From positions 534,230-598,229 of the forward strand of contig BDSI01000018.1 of assembly GCA_003117195.1 (NCBI GenBank): a DNA stretch of 64,000 nt, given 5' to 3'. The notes beneath the pieces were generated by a model. The model saw only the letters and a list, made by a program, of their open reading frames with translations, had not been told where the DNA came from and did not search any database. Shown piece after piece: positions 23,585 to 34,915 of the stretch. The position numbers were made by a program, and so were the translations under genes. The DNA comes from Eudorina sp. 2006-703-Eu-15 (lineage: Eukaryota; Chlorophyta; Chlorophyceae; Chlamydomonadales; Volvocaceae). Position 1 is the stretch's first letter, and each line of letters opens with the position of its first letter.

Positions 23585-24411
23585 TTACTTCTTATTGGGG
23601 CACTCCTTCGAGAAGTGCCCCGCGACGCCGCACGAATAACAGTAACGCGGAGGCGGAGCCTGCGGCACGGCCGCTTGCTGCACCCGCCGGATCCCCACAC
23701 CCACGCCCTGCGACTGCTGCGCGCCCCCAAGGCTTCCTGACGAAGATCCTCCCGTTCCCCAGACTTAAACTTGGCCTTGCCCTTGCCCTTGCTGGACTTC
23801 GCGGTCAATTCAGCCGCCTTGATAGCCGCTTTCAGCTTCTTCTGCTCCTCCTCGGTTTGCGCGTACGCAGCCCCTTGGAGCCCCTTGACCACCTCCCAGC
23901 CGTGGTTATAGGCTACCACTAGGTCCTTAGCCGCTCCCACGAAGGCCTTCTCACCCTCGGCAATGGCCTCCTCCACCTTCTTCATTTTGGTGGGGCGCTC
24001 CTGCGCCGCAGCCTCCTTCAAGTCCGCTACGGCGTCCTTGACATCTTGCAGCGAGTTCCATAGGTCGACCAGCTTGTCGCGCTGGCCCAACAGGGATTTG
24101 TTGGTCTTCCCCTCACTGACACCGAAGTCGCACTTGTAAAAGGGGAAGCTCCTCCCGGTGGCGTTTTGGCGGGATTTCCGGCGATGCGCGCTGCCGTTGG
24201 AGCTGGTTGGCCTCGGCTAGCTTCTGTTCCGCTGCCAAAAAAAAGCATTGTATGCTTTCTCCTCCGCCTCCTCAAGGATCGCACCCGGGTCCTCCTTCAG
24301 TTTCTCCATAACTGCCTTCACTGCTGCATTCTGTGCCAGCGAGGTCAATCGCTTCTGACGATTCGAAATAATGTCGTCAATTGACTGAGCTCGGTCCTCG
24401 TTTTCCGCCAT
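23585..24411 (-). pseudogene. DIRS gag with C-terminal zinc knuckle, three frame breaks
   Basis: Starts at the ATG at 24,411 (MAENEDRAQSIDDIIS). The first break is at a T8 run near 24,240, the second near 24,130, the third near 23,740. The middle part is a Lys/Glu/Ala-rich coiled coil (QDVKDAVADLKEAAAQE), and the last frame ends with CYSCGVAGHFSKEC, a perfect CCHC knuckle, before the stop at 23,585. Breaks at homopolymers could be sequencing errors. Confidence 0.8.
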
Positions 24412-24414
24412 AAT

Positions 24415-24653
24415 GGCCGGAGAAGGGCGAGGACGCACCGACGATGGACAATAACAAACGGCCAACACACAGCCGCAACAAAAAGTCCAACGCCAGCACA
24501 GCCCGTAGCGCTACGATGATCTCCGAAAAGTACCAAACACTGACGCTTCTGCGTCCCAACAGGAGCCACCCGGCTCCAGAACCACAGACGCTCGTCTGTC
24601 GTATATTGCAGAAAACCTTGGTTTTCCTCACAAGCTCGGAAAACCTATACGTT
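24415..24653 (-). repeat. DIRS terminal repeat A1
   Basis: Start of the element in its own sense. Contains the A sequence plus 28 bp of the B end (GGCCGGAGAAGGGCGAGGAC…), the overlap expected at the circle junction. Ends CTATACGTT beside ATCACAAATC. Confidence 0.9.
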
Positions 24654-25719
24654 ATCACAAATCGCGCAGCCGCGGGGTCATGCATGACTCCATCCGGCAA
24701 AGACCTGCGACATCCGCCCCTACCGAGGGGTACGCGTCCATTGCAAACCGTCGACACACTCGCTTTCATCACGCATAGCAACGCCTCTGCCAATGGCTGG
24801 GCGGGTCCATCCAGACAAGCAAGCAAGCAGCCGACGTGGCTCGTTCGCCCAATGCATGGGCAAGCATCCGGTTCTGAAGGGTCTCCTGCATGTAGCCCAA
24901 ACACTCAGCCCCTCCGCCTCACGGTCCAGCCTCACCGCCGAGTGCAAGTCTGACCTGATGACGTCTTTACTCCGAGCATGTAAAAGACACGTTCTGATGC
25001 GCATGCCCTATCCCCGATGAACAAAGCGTCGGGCTAGTCCAACCAGCCATCGCCGTGCGCCTTCGTTAACGGTGCCTCATCACTGAACGTCCACGGCGGC
25101 GAACCGGCACTCGCTCCCATAATGCCATCCTTACCGCCACCACACGCTTCTCAAGAATGAACGGATCAACCACTTGATGCTGGACTCCCGAATGCCTCCT
25201 GCTGCCCACGCATGCAAAACACCCGTTTGCACCACGGTACCCTGCCTGCGGGTGACTCGCTAACGACACGCATCAAGTAAATGGGGCCATGGGTCCTCAA
25301 CGGAGCAGGCGAGCCAGCCAGGCGCTCGCCATGTCCCTGCTGATTGCAAGGAAAGCCCCAGCTGCCCCATGAATAGCAAGTAGCTGCCAGATCTGTCTGC
25401 CGGGTGACACACCCCGTCCGCGAATGATGCACTCCACCCACTCACACCCTGCCGGTGAATCTCGGCAAGCCCTGATAACCGTCTGACTGTTACCAACACG
25501 TACGCCTTAGTCGCGCCCAACTACAACAATGCCTGGATCCAACACAACGCAGTCACCGACGGACACCACCTCAGGTCGCTTTTACGGTAACCCCGAAGTT
25601 GAAGGGCACTGTTATCACGATCGATTGAGAATTCATTCGCCGTAATCGCACTTTCAGCGACCCGGTCTCCGTCTCCGTCTCGCCATCCCCAAGTAAAGGT
25701 GCCACTTGCTTGGCTGACG
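24654..25719. other. intergenic, no gene seen
   Basis: 25,309-25,413 is a copy of the dispersed repeat also at 6,674-6,793. No coding evidence. The right end is the 3' side of the CCDC124-like gene; no TGTAA signal was recognised near its stop. Confidence 0.5.
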
Positions 25720-27788
25720 TCACTTGGGTGTCGTAGGCGAGGCCACCTGCACCTGGTTGAGTGGGTTGTCCGGTGCCTTCTGCCAGGACTTCCAGAGCAT
25801 ATCCTTGTACTGTATGTCGGCAGAGGTGGGGGTGGGGCACAACGCACGGATCTCACCGTAAGAAGGGTTCATTGGCGCAATAGGACGCTGTCGCTGTCGC
25901 ACACCAGCAATCGAGCACTGCAACAACTGTCACGCCACCAGTACACACGCACAAAAACAAATCCCCTAGACATACCGCTGTATTGGTAGGCCGAAGCAAC
26001 GTGGCTCGGCTGGAGAAAGTACCACGGCGAGGCGAGGGACATGAGGACCCGCCAAACAGCAGCCCAGCTTGCCATGCGCGCTGTATTTCAGCACAGCCCC
26101 CAACCCACCTGGGACATCTTGAGCCCGGGCTTCTCCTCCTTCAGGATCGGCAGCATGCGCTCCTCGTAGGCCTTCCATGCCGCCTTCATGCGCCTGAGGG
26201 ATTGCATCAACATTCATCAAGGTCCCTCGCCATGATACTTGAGGCGCATTAACGAAGGCTCATCCATTCCTCAAAAATGGGAAATAATCTCGGCCACTTA
26301 TCCCCGCAACCGAAACCATCATAAACACGATCCGACCTCTCTCGTTCCTTTAAACAACGTACTCCCAGTACTGCCTCTGTCTTTGGGGTGCTTGCATTGC
26401 CCACGAGACCAGCTTAACGTAGCATTTGCTCCCCACGAATGTGCGTGCTAGTCAGCGCGGGTCTGCTATGTCCCCACGCTCCGTCCACGGCCTGACAGTC
26501 AGAAGTTTTGCGGCCTCAAGCATCGCGGCCTTACTTTTCCGGATGCTTGTCCGCCTCCTCCTCCTTAATTGTGAGCGCCTTAAGAGCGGCGTCCACACCG
26601 CGGGCATCTACGCCCTCCACACCGCGGTTGAGGTTCTCTGTCTCCACCTGCAAGCAATAATCAAGAGGCTCTCTGGGTCGAACAAGGCAAAGCCTTCACG
26701 ACGTGAAGTTCACGCGACGTCGCTTGCAGTGTTCGAAGCCGATCCCCATCGGGCCCTGAACCCCAGCACCGTTCACACGTACACCACACGCCATGTCAAC
26801 TTCGGAACCCACCTGCCGCGCGTACTGCTCGGCGCTCATTTCCCTCCGTGCGGCCAGGTCCCGCTCTGCCTGGACCTCCGCCTTCATCTTCTCCTCAAAA
26901 TCGCGCTGCTGCTGCAGCTGGTAATGCGTAACCTGCAGAGGCGCGAAAGGCAGGGTCGGCGGGATGAACCGCAACCTTGGATATCCGTGCTGGGCCCGCG
27001 GGCTGCGTTAACAATCCGCATATGGCCAGTCGCCGCTCATAAGCTTGCAATCTGTTGCTGCTTGTCAACCCTATCGCGCGTCCTCTTTCGGACCGCACAA
27101 CTTTCCAAGCCACGTTGTCCCAGACAGCATCTGCCGATACAGTCTTGCCCCTTGTTTCCCGAAATACCCCGGCTGCAGGTGCTCATCTGAGTGTCAACCC
27201 CCCACGAACCAGCTTACTTTTTGCGAGCCAGCCTTCTCTGCCTTGGCTTTGGTTTTACCCAATTCCTCAAGCTCAGCATCCGCGAGACGCTTGGCCTCAG
27301 CTTTCTTGGCTAGGGTCTCCGCGCGCTTTTTCTCCTCGTCTTCGCGTTTTTTAGCTGCTTTGGACTTGTCGTTCTCCCCGTGAGCCGACCAGTAGGCATC
27401 CTGGATATAGCGAATAGCATGCCAGGGTCAAAGCACGGCTCCTTCAAGCGACTACGACATATTACTATGTGCAAGCACAGCATCCAGACCACGACACGAT
27501 GTGGGACGATGCGGTCCCTTGCGACCACACCCAAACACGCCACGCCTCCCGCATAGTTCCACGCAAACCCGCGCGGAGGGCGAACCATCCGCCAACGCCC
27601 CTCATACCTATCTGCTGCTCTCAACATGACAAGGTTGGATCACATGCTTTCACGCTGTTGTCGCAAGTTACTGATGGCGAGGTTTGCAACGACCGCACCT
27701 CGGCGTCCTTTTGTGCTTTCGCTTTTGCCGTTGCCTTCTTGGTCTCCTCCCGCTCAATCTTGGCCTCCTTGCGTTCCGCCTTTCCCAT
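25720..27788 (-). CDS. CCDC124: CCDC124/Lso2-like ribosome-associated protein (6 exons, 226 aa)
   Basis: Minus-strand exons: 27788-27699, 27400-27218, 26932-26813, 26647-26535, 26193-26109, 25809-25720; all GT-AG, phases close to 681 nt. Residues 1-110 are a highly charged coiled coil (MGKAERKEAKIERE; DAYWSAHGENDKSKAAKK). The C-terminal half carries the family signature: ADKHPEKRMKAAWKAYEE, LPILKEEKPGLKMSQ, and WQKAPDNPLNQ near the end. Length fits the family (about 220 aa). Animal CCDC124 and yeast Lso2 bind the interface of idle 80S ribosomes and help restart translation after starvation; the same cytoplasmic role is inferred here. Exon 4 ends GAAAA|GTAAG, where failure to splice would give an immediate stop. 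Confidence 0.92.
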
Positions 27789-28320
27789 GTTAGCTTGGTT
27801 TCAAAAGCCCCCGTATGAAACGAACCGTAAGTCAAAAATCAAAAACTAGCGGATCAAGAGCAAAAGTGATCCCTAATAAGTTTGCTTATGTGGCGACCTG
27901 GGTTTAAAAACAGATATCACGTTGTCTTCCGGCGGCTTCAACGAGGCACAGTGTACGTTGGTCCCTTGGTTAAATTGTTAGAAAGGTCTCGCCACGAGTA
28001 AGCTGACGTCAATAGACCACATGTGACGCACAAAATGCAGCTATACATAAAACCTTCGCGAAAGTCCAACACCGTACGACGGCGGCACAAGAACAGGGGT
28101 GGTGCAAATGTGGTTAAGATAACGAGTGCATGTCAAAATGTTATCAGGTATATATTGTTACGCTTGGGCCACAACCCCATTTAGCGTAGCTCCGAGACCG
28201 CTCTTCCTATTGGGATGAAAATTTATTCTAACATTCTTACGGTCCTTAAATATAGCATCAAACCTTTCTAGGTTTGCCGCCTGCCTCTTCCCGGGTCTCA
28301 TTTCCGGCGCCGACACATAA
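27789..28320. other. divergent promoter region
   Basis: Intergenic space between the minus-strand CCDC124-like gene and the plus-strand Tan1-like gene, so it must hold both promoters. No clear TATA box was found. Nothing else recognised. Confidence 0.5.
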
Positions 28321-30860
28321 ATGTCCGAACAGGGGCAAAGGAAGCGCAAACAGGGAGGCCGGGGCGGGGAAGGTGGTCGTGGAGGTGGTGGAGAAGGTGG
28401 CGAGAAATTCAACAAGAAGGCCAAATACTTTCAGGCAAGTGGTTCCGACAGGAACGACGCGCAAGCTTACACGCGACTTCCACTGCCGGGCTGCCTCCAC
28501 AGAGCAACACATGGGATTAGCCATGCACTCACCGCGTAGCGGGTCTGAACAAAAGCCGCGCTGAGCAGGTCGACTTTTTTCAACGGCGTGCCGCGCTGGC
28601 GTGTCGTAGCACCTGACTGAACCCACCCTAACCCACCGCCTGGCCCTTACCTCCACTTTCAAACCCCGTAGCAAGTCAGGGGCGGCACCGGCCAGGCTGT
28701 GCCTCTGAACAGCCACGGTGTCATCGTGACGTGCGATGCGGGGCGGGAGTTTAGGGCCGGGGACGAGGCTGTGGCGCTGATCGAGGAGGTGAGGATCAAC
28801 ACGTTCAGAACGACATCAACTTGTGGGAGTACGACGTTCAAGTTGTAACTGCATGGCACAGATCTAAGACTCACATATGTCACGCTGCCCTGCAGTACTA
28901 CGACAAGCTGACGGACCCAACAGCAGCGAAGGCCAAATCACCGCCAGTGGAGGATGCGGCAAAGGAAGACGCGGCGACGGACGAAACAACAGCAGCTGCC
29001 TCTGATGCCAACGGTGCTGAGAAAGCGGAGGGCAAAGCGGCGGAGGAGGGTAAGGCAGACGAAGACGGCGGGAAAGCGGCTGAGGCGCGAGGCGACGACG
29101 GCGGTGGCCGCGGCGGAGGCGGCAGCAAAGATGTGGCGGCCTTGCTGGCTGAGGAAGTGGCACAGCTGAAAGAGAAGAAAGCTTCAAAGTTCCGGGTGCA
29201 CCAGACGGGGGTCAAGGGCTGCATCTACGTCATCTTCCCCTCAGATCCGCCGCCGGGTGAGCCATCCGCGTCTGTCAGGTCCCGGCCGGGAGCTGCTCCC
29301 GCCCAGACAGATACAGCGCGCGTATCGTTGTACTCCTTAGGAGGCACTCGTCAGGTTGCTCTGATTTAGCGGCATGACCGATGTACCTTTCAATCCGAGG
29401 ACAGGCAGGGCTAGCCAGGATCGAACCAGCGGGCATGTATATATGTAATATGTTGTGTGTGTAAAAGGAAAACTGGGCATGTATGTATGTTTGTGTGTTG
29501 CTGTCCGGCGCAGGCGCTCCGGGACCCGTGGAGGTCGCCCGTGCCATCGCCCAGGAGGCCAAGGATCGGAAGCAAGTGAGATGCAGTAGGGGGCCGGAAT
29601 CCCTGTTGGCACCGTGGCATACCCTACGGACCTCGCAGTTGACTTCGACGTCCCAATTAACGATTGACAGGCATGGCGTATCGTAGGTTCCGAGTTCGCC
29701 GCCACACAACCGGCGCCGATCAAAGGGGCTGCTGTGGGGCCCAGGATCATGACAGGGGCGGCTTACCAGCAATGCATACCAGCAGACTATGCCGAGCTCG
29801 CGTCCGTGGCGCCTTGATGGTCTGGGCAGCATCGTGACCCCGTTCGCGCTGCCTTCACGCCCCCCCTCGGCCCAGGTGCGCGGGCGCCACATCGTGCGCT
29901 TCCTCCCGGTGACGCACGCCTGCTTCGCCGGCCTGGACGAGATCCGGTCGGTTGCCCCCAAGGTCGTGGGACCGCATTTCTCTGATGGTGAGGCAGGGGC
30001 GGTTGGGCGTCACGTCTCCGCGCGCACCTGGTTGTAACTGGAGGGGCTGCGTGCGTTGGGCGATGGTCTGTTAAGCGCTCGTCGCATTGCGGAGCGGTTC
30101 GCGGATCGGATGGTGAAGTGCCCCTTGCTTGTCGGACGTGCGATGCCGTGCTACGCCTGCATAGCCACGCCAATGGTTGCGGGCTGGCCGGTGACGGGAC
30201 TCGCCATGTTCCACGGGCACATGGTGGCGTGTTGTCGTCTCCTGGGATTCGTCAGGCTCCTACACTGTTTCCCCTCACACGGGCACCCCTCACTGCCTTC
30301 ATGACGGCGTGTGGCAGCTGAGGACGCCACCCCAGTGGAGTTTTCCGTGGAGTACGAACACCGGTCCGCGGAGGGCTTTGACCGGATGGATGTCATCAAC
30401 GCCTTCACGGGGGCCATCAAGACACCGCCGCACAAGGTCGGTCGGCCGGCCTCGTATGATACCCGGTTTTGGAAAGGCTCCAGGGTTGGCTCAGTTGACG
30501 CCCATCCGAGTTGGGTACGAGTCGTTCGGACTGGGAGGTCCAGTACGACGGAGTGAAGGGCGAGCAAACGTCCCAGGAGTGCATCTGCAGCAGCCGGAAC
30601 GATGTCTTGTCTGATATCTGGTCTCTCTGACTCTGATTGCTGTTCCGTTACATGCAGCTCCGCGGTGGCCTTCAACAGTCCCTCCTGCGCGGGTTACCGC
30701 GCGGGTTACCGTTCTTAATGCGCAGGTAAACCTCAAGACGCCCGCGACCGTGGTCCTGGTGCAGCTGATCCGCAACGGCTGCGCCATGGCGGTTGTGCCG
30801 GGGTACCGGGAGCTGGCTAAGTTTAACGTCCGCAAGCTGGCAGAGGTAGAGGAGGCGTGA
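28321..30860 (+). CDS. THUMPD1: THUMP-domain tRNA acetylation adaptor, Tan1/THUMPD1-like (7 exons, 339 aa)
   Basis: Exons: 28321-28434, 28672-28788, 28896-29256, 29514-29575, 29876-29987, 30318-30436, 30726-30860; phases close to 1,020 nt. Exon 1 encodes a basic Gly/Arg-rich start (MSEQGQRKRKQGGRGG). Exon 2 has the family hallmark HGVIVTCDAGREFRAGDEA. A long acidic Ala/Glu insert follows in exon 3. The THUMP domain spans exons 5-7: RFLPVTHACFAGLDEI, EFSVEYEHRSAEGFDRM, TVVLVQLIRNGCAMAVVPGY. Tan1/THUMPD1 binds tRNA and helps the Kre33/NAT10 acetyltransferase make N4-acetylcytidine at C12 of tRNA-Leu and tRNA-Ser. Intron 1 appears to use a GC donor (CAG|GCAAGT). The acidic insert is longer than in fungal or animal relatives. 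Confidence 0.9.
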
Positions 30861-32670
30861 GGGGGCCCTGGGCGGTGAAGTCCGGTTCCTAGCGTAAGCG
30901 TTGGCGAAGGCGGCAACCGTAGGCCAAGTGCGCGTCTGACGCGTTGTTTCGTCTGAAACCCGGAACGAGTTTGGCTGGAGCGCAGGGGGGTGCGTAGGCT
31001 GGTCGTTGACGTCGTGGTCCGTGCCATGTGCTGGGCGGGGTTGCCGTAGTTGGGATACCACCGGATGATATCATTCTGTGGATTGTTTTGGGTAGCCTTC
31101 TTGATGTGACGCGTTGAGTGGCGAGCCTGGGATGACAGCTTGACACGTGGAGGCATGCTCCATATTGGCCGTTATATACTTCGTTGCATGGCATGCAAGC
31201 TCGGTGTTGATGGATGCCTGGGCACCAGACTCCCTCCCTGCGTTTCGCACCTGACACGGTGAGGTTGCACGAGAAAGTTTTGTCTGAAATGGTTGTCCAG
31301 CAATCCGTGCACCCATCAAGCTCCGATTGGAAATCACTGATGGTCCCGGAATCCGCTGTGAAGTTGTGTGTCAATCATGCCTGCACGGGCGGCGACACGG
31401 CCGCAAGGGCAGTCGGGCATCCGGCAATGACAAACCGGCAATGTCAAAGCACGGTCACCTCATCCTTTCAAGGACACGGCCAAGCCGCGTGCAAACCTGC
31501 AAAGCCTTTTGCATTGTATTACCGCATGTAGACCCACTTGGATGATTGGAGGCGGACAAAACCTGGACCTGCACCTGCAAGTCCGAACACCTCCTCACTA
31601 ACCACTTCACGCCCAATGCTAACGTTATCGGCAAGGTGTACCGGACCAAAAGCACCCCGGACCTCAGCCCTGGCCAGCACTGCTAGGGGAATCGCGCCAC
31701 TTACGGGAACCGGCCATGCACGAGTGCATATGGTCACAGGCTTCGCAGGCTTTGACTGCTTCGATCAAACACACCCCGCTCCGTACGGTGGTTTTCTTTG
31801 AGTAACTGTCAAGTAGACCCGCATCACCCCGGGCCGTACTGCAACGGTCAGGAACGGCCGCGGAGAAATTCTGCGTCGACAGGCTGGATGTCCAAATAGC
31901 AGCTTTTTCCACTGAGGAGACCATCACAGGCATTGATGCAATTTGTCATATGTACGTTTAGTATTCACTGCAATTCGTTACTTTTCGTTGCTTGCTCCAA
32001 CAAGCTCCAATTGTACAACTGATGCCCCATATGTCGCTTAATCGTTAATGGGCACTGCAAATCTTACCCTTACACGAACTCCGGCTTTTTCATTTGGAAA
32101 ATTCGACTATGCGGAAAGTATCGCTCGAACCTCTGAACTTCATGAACAACCGTTCGCATAGCACGTGAACAAGATTCCGTTGCACCTTTACGGCAGAACA
32201 ATTGAATTAATAGTTTCTTGAGTTTTGAGCATTGGATGCAATAGATAGCGTCGCCAATGGGGGGCGCATGCCGGCATTCACTTTTGTCACCTCCAGGCTT
32301 GCCGGTTCCTGCTCATGAAAGGCGCTCCGTACACTTTAAGAATACACCTGAAATTCGCGTTATGACTCCACAATGCACACCGCCATCGGGCGGTCGCGGA
32401 GGCTTTGGCGCAGGTGCGTGATAAGCTGCAACGAAGCACCATTCCTTGAAAGGTTTATGGGGTTTCTGCAAGGTTAAAGTCAACCTAGAAACTGAGTCCA
32501 TGCGTACGTGCTTAACTGGGGCCTAACGGCGGTGTCACGCTCAGGCACGCCAGTTATCTCCGCAAGTCCCCTTGCCATCTTGTCGACTTCATTAGTTACA
32601 TTTTCCCACAAAATTCATAAGATGTCATAATCACTATGCTCCCTTGTCCGCCGTGCTTGCCCTGGCAGAC
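30861..32670. other. intergenic, no gene seen
   Basis: No frame with domain or splice support. Contains the 3' flank of the Tan1-like gene and the promoter side of the DUF1232 gene. 31,950-32,240 is relatively AT-rich. Confidence 0.5.
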
Positions 32671-33939
32671 ATGGATTCGTACTCCCAGCTCGCTGGCGAT
32701 GCACAACCACCATCCAGCTTTCCCTCCGCAATGTCACCGAGCCGCAGTCGCATCCCGGGGCCTTATGACCGCCTGGGACCTGGCGATCCCGCTGCGGATG
32801 AGTTGCCGCAGCTGAGCCCCGCACCCCGGAAGCCATCCTGGTACCAGCGCCTGAAGAAGGCGGCGAAGGCATTGAAGCACGAGGTACGGATTGGCAGACG
32901 GACATGTGGGTGCCTCGCTGCTATATTCAATGATTCAAATAGCAAAAGGCTGATCAATGCCAATGAAGTTCAACACGTACATATACATCTCATTTAGATT
33001 TAGAGCAGACCATATGCCCTTCCGATGCCTTTCCGTGTACGACACCTACGCCGTCTACCACAGCTGACACGCCGCTCTACATGGACCCGTTCGTGTCTAC
33101 CGCAACCTCCTCCCTGACCTCCCCGACCTCCCCGACACCCGCCTCGCACCCGACCTCCCCGACACCCGCGCACCTCACAGGTTCTCGCGGTGTACTACGC
33201 CATGCAGCACCCGCAAACACCGTGGGTGGCCAAAGCCATGGCCTTCCTGGTCCTCGCCTACGCCCTCAGCCCGCTGGACATCATCCCCGACTTCATCCCC
33301 GTGTTGGGCATTGTGGACGATCTCATCCTGCTGCCGCTCATGATCTGGGCGGCGATCGCGCTCCTCCCCCGCGGCGTGATGGACGAGTCGCGCCGCCGCG
33401 CCGCCGAGGAGCCTCTGCGGCTGGGCCGCAACTGGCCGCTGGCGGCCGTCATCGCCGCCGGCTGGACGGCGTGTCTCGAGTGGCTGTTGTACGCACTAGT
33501 AAAACGGTACGGCACCCCGGCGATGCAACCATACCTTCCGTATGCTATGGCCGGCCTGGGCGCTGTGTGCTGCGCGGCGTTTGTGGTGTGGCTGGTGCTC
33601 AGACTGCGGAAGGAGCGGAAGAAGCAACGCAAGGCGGCGGCGGCGGCCGCCACGAAGAAACGGGCTGCGGCAGCAGCGGCGGCCGTGGGGGGGATAGCCG
33701 GAAGAGGAGTGTTGAAGCATGGAGAAAGGCAGGCCCAGGCCGGTGAACCTGGATTTAGCGGCGGCTCACTCGCCGGCACGAATGACGTGGAGGCTGGGTT
33801 GGATGTTGTTGCCGTCGTATCCCAACAGGTGGACGACGGGCATGCAGTAGCAGACACCTCGGATGGCCACTTAGCGGGCGGTGATGATGCAGGTTTGCGA
33901 CAGCCACTGCTGCCAGCAGCTGGACGCGAGGTTAGGTGA
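32671..33939 (+). CDS. DUF1232 (YkvA-type) membrane protein (2 exons, 323 aa)
   Basis: Exons 32671-32883 and 33181-33939, phase 0, GT-AG. The start is the ATG of MDSYSQLAG. Exon 1 encodes a soluble Pro/Ser-rich segment ending in a basic helix (RLKKAAKALKHE). Exon 2 opens with the DUF1232 core: VYYAMQHPQTPWVAKAM, then AYALSPLDIIPDFIPVLG and VDDLILLPL, the family signature, in a hydrophobic hairpin. Two more membrane helices follow (LAAVIAAGWTACLEWLLYAL; AGLGAVCCAAFVVWLVL), then a Lys/Ala-rich stretch and a C-terminal tail. Function of this family is poorly known; plant members have been placed in organelle or vesicle membranes. The intron ends in a long pyrimidine-rich tract (33,110-33,180). 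Confidence 0.88.
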
Positions 33940-34337
33940 AAGAACCGGAAAACGGAAAGAGAAGCCGTGATGAGTGAGCTATTGGGGTGGGCTGGGGCGT
34001 GGCGTTCGGAGCAGGTGATTTGGGTGCGATTGAAGGTGTGGCACTCTGAAGCAGCTTGCGCATTCACCCAGGATTGCACTACGCGTTGAATTTGTTTGCG
34101 CGGCTGTGGATGAACCTGTTTAGGGGAGGGTGCGGAAGTTGCGAGACAGGTAAAGCTGCCTGAGGGGCATTGCACCTGTCGAGCCGCCATATCCTTAATA
34201 TGAAGTCTGCAAAACACGGAATGCCATACGAAGAAATGGCGAGGTGCAGGTCCGATGCGCGGTAATCGGGGTGAAGGAAGTGACGGCGGTCGGTTGAGGA
34301 GGCCGTGGTGGCTCAATGTACGACGTGTGCTGCCAGC
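33940..34337. other. 3' region of the DUF1232 gene up to the Ty3 insertion
   Basis: Non-coding. It ends with CCAGC (34,333-34,337), the left half of the target duplication of the 21-kb Ty3 element. The long minus-strand frame over 33,258-34,529 is a shadow. Confidence 0.6.
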
Positions 34338-34787
34338 TGTAGAAGGGTGGAAGTGCTCCGGTACTAGGGACAAGGGGCCTCGGGTGTAACACTTAATAGT
34401 TACAAGCTTGGTTGTCTGAGAGTCAAGGGGAATCAAGGATAATCGTCCGGAATGGCCTGGGGGCCACTTAAATAGCGTTCCATGTCGTACACACTCCAGG
34501 AGGGGCCCTCGGACACTCGGGCCCTTCAACGACTAACCAAAGATACCAAACGGATAGCCGGCGGATCGACGGGTCTATCCATACTCGACAACTAGGTTAC
34601 ACGCACCCGGTTTCGCTTCGACGGACCTTCCATTCGTCTCGCTACATATACTAGCTACTTCCACTTCAGGACATCGGGTTGCTTGCGGGAGCGATAAGGT
34701 AACTAAGTAATGGGTTGAATGTTGCTGGATCGATCCTCACACGAAGCGATCGCAGATCAATATCTATTTTGATAGCATCCTGCTACA
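34338..34787 (-). repeat. left (3') LTR of the family 2 Ty3 element
   Basis: 450 bp, TGTAGAAGGG…CCTGCTACA, with TGTAG/CTACA inverted ends. Preceded by CCAGC; followed by the polypurine tract. Confidence 0.92.
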
Positions 34788-34800
34788 CCATCCCCCCTCT
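34788..34800 (-). promoter_or_regulatory. polypurine tract of the family 2 element
   Basis: On the minus strand TAGAGGGGGGATGG precedes the LTR; almost the same purine core as at 2,742-2,757 in family 1. Confidence 0.8.
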
Positions 34801-34915
34801 ACGAAGGGTTGCGTCCTCGCAACTGACACACACAGATCAGCAACACACAACGGCAGCAGGCAAGATGACACGGTAGACACCTAGGGTCGCGCTCGCATTC
34901 GCATGATATCCTAAG

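Larger units (their letters stand above)
19882..24653 (-). mobile_element. DIRS/PAT-type (Kangaroo/TOC3-like) tyrosine-recombinase retroelement
   Basis: Minus-strand order: A1 repeat, gag, RT-RNase H, tyrosine recombinase, then B1-A2-B2. This split-direct-repeat arrangement is diagnostic of PAT-like members of the DIRS order, known from Volvox (Kangaroo) and Chlamydomonas (TOC3). No methyltransferase domain is seen, as in PAT elements. The outer ends share GTT with the flanks (…CTGAG|GTT| and |GTT|ATCAC…), as expected for recombinase-mediated insertion without target duplication. About 4.77 kb, all terminal repeats present, but gag and RT-RH carry frame breaks. Confidence 0.93.

Noticed and set aside
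33258..34529. 423-codon minus-strand frame
   Set aside because: Antisense to the DUF1232 gene and running into the LTR; Pro/Ser/Arg composition typical of a GC-rich shadow.
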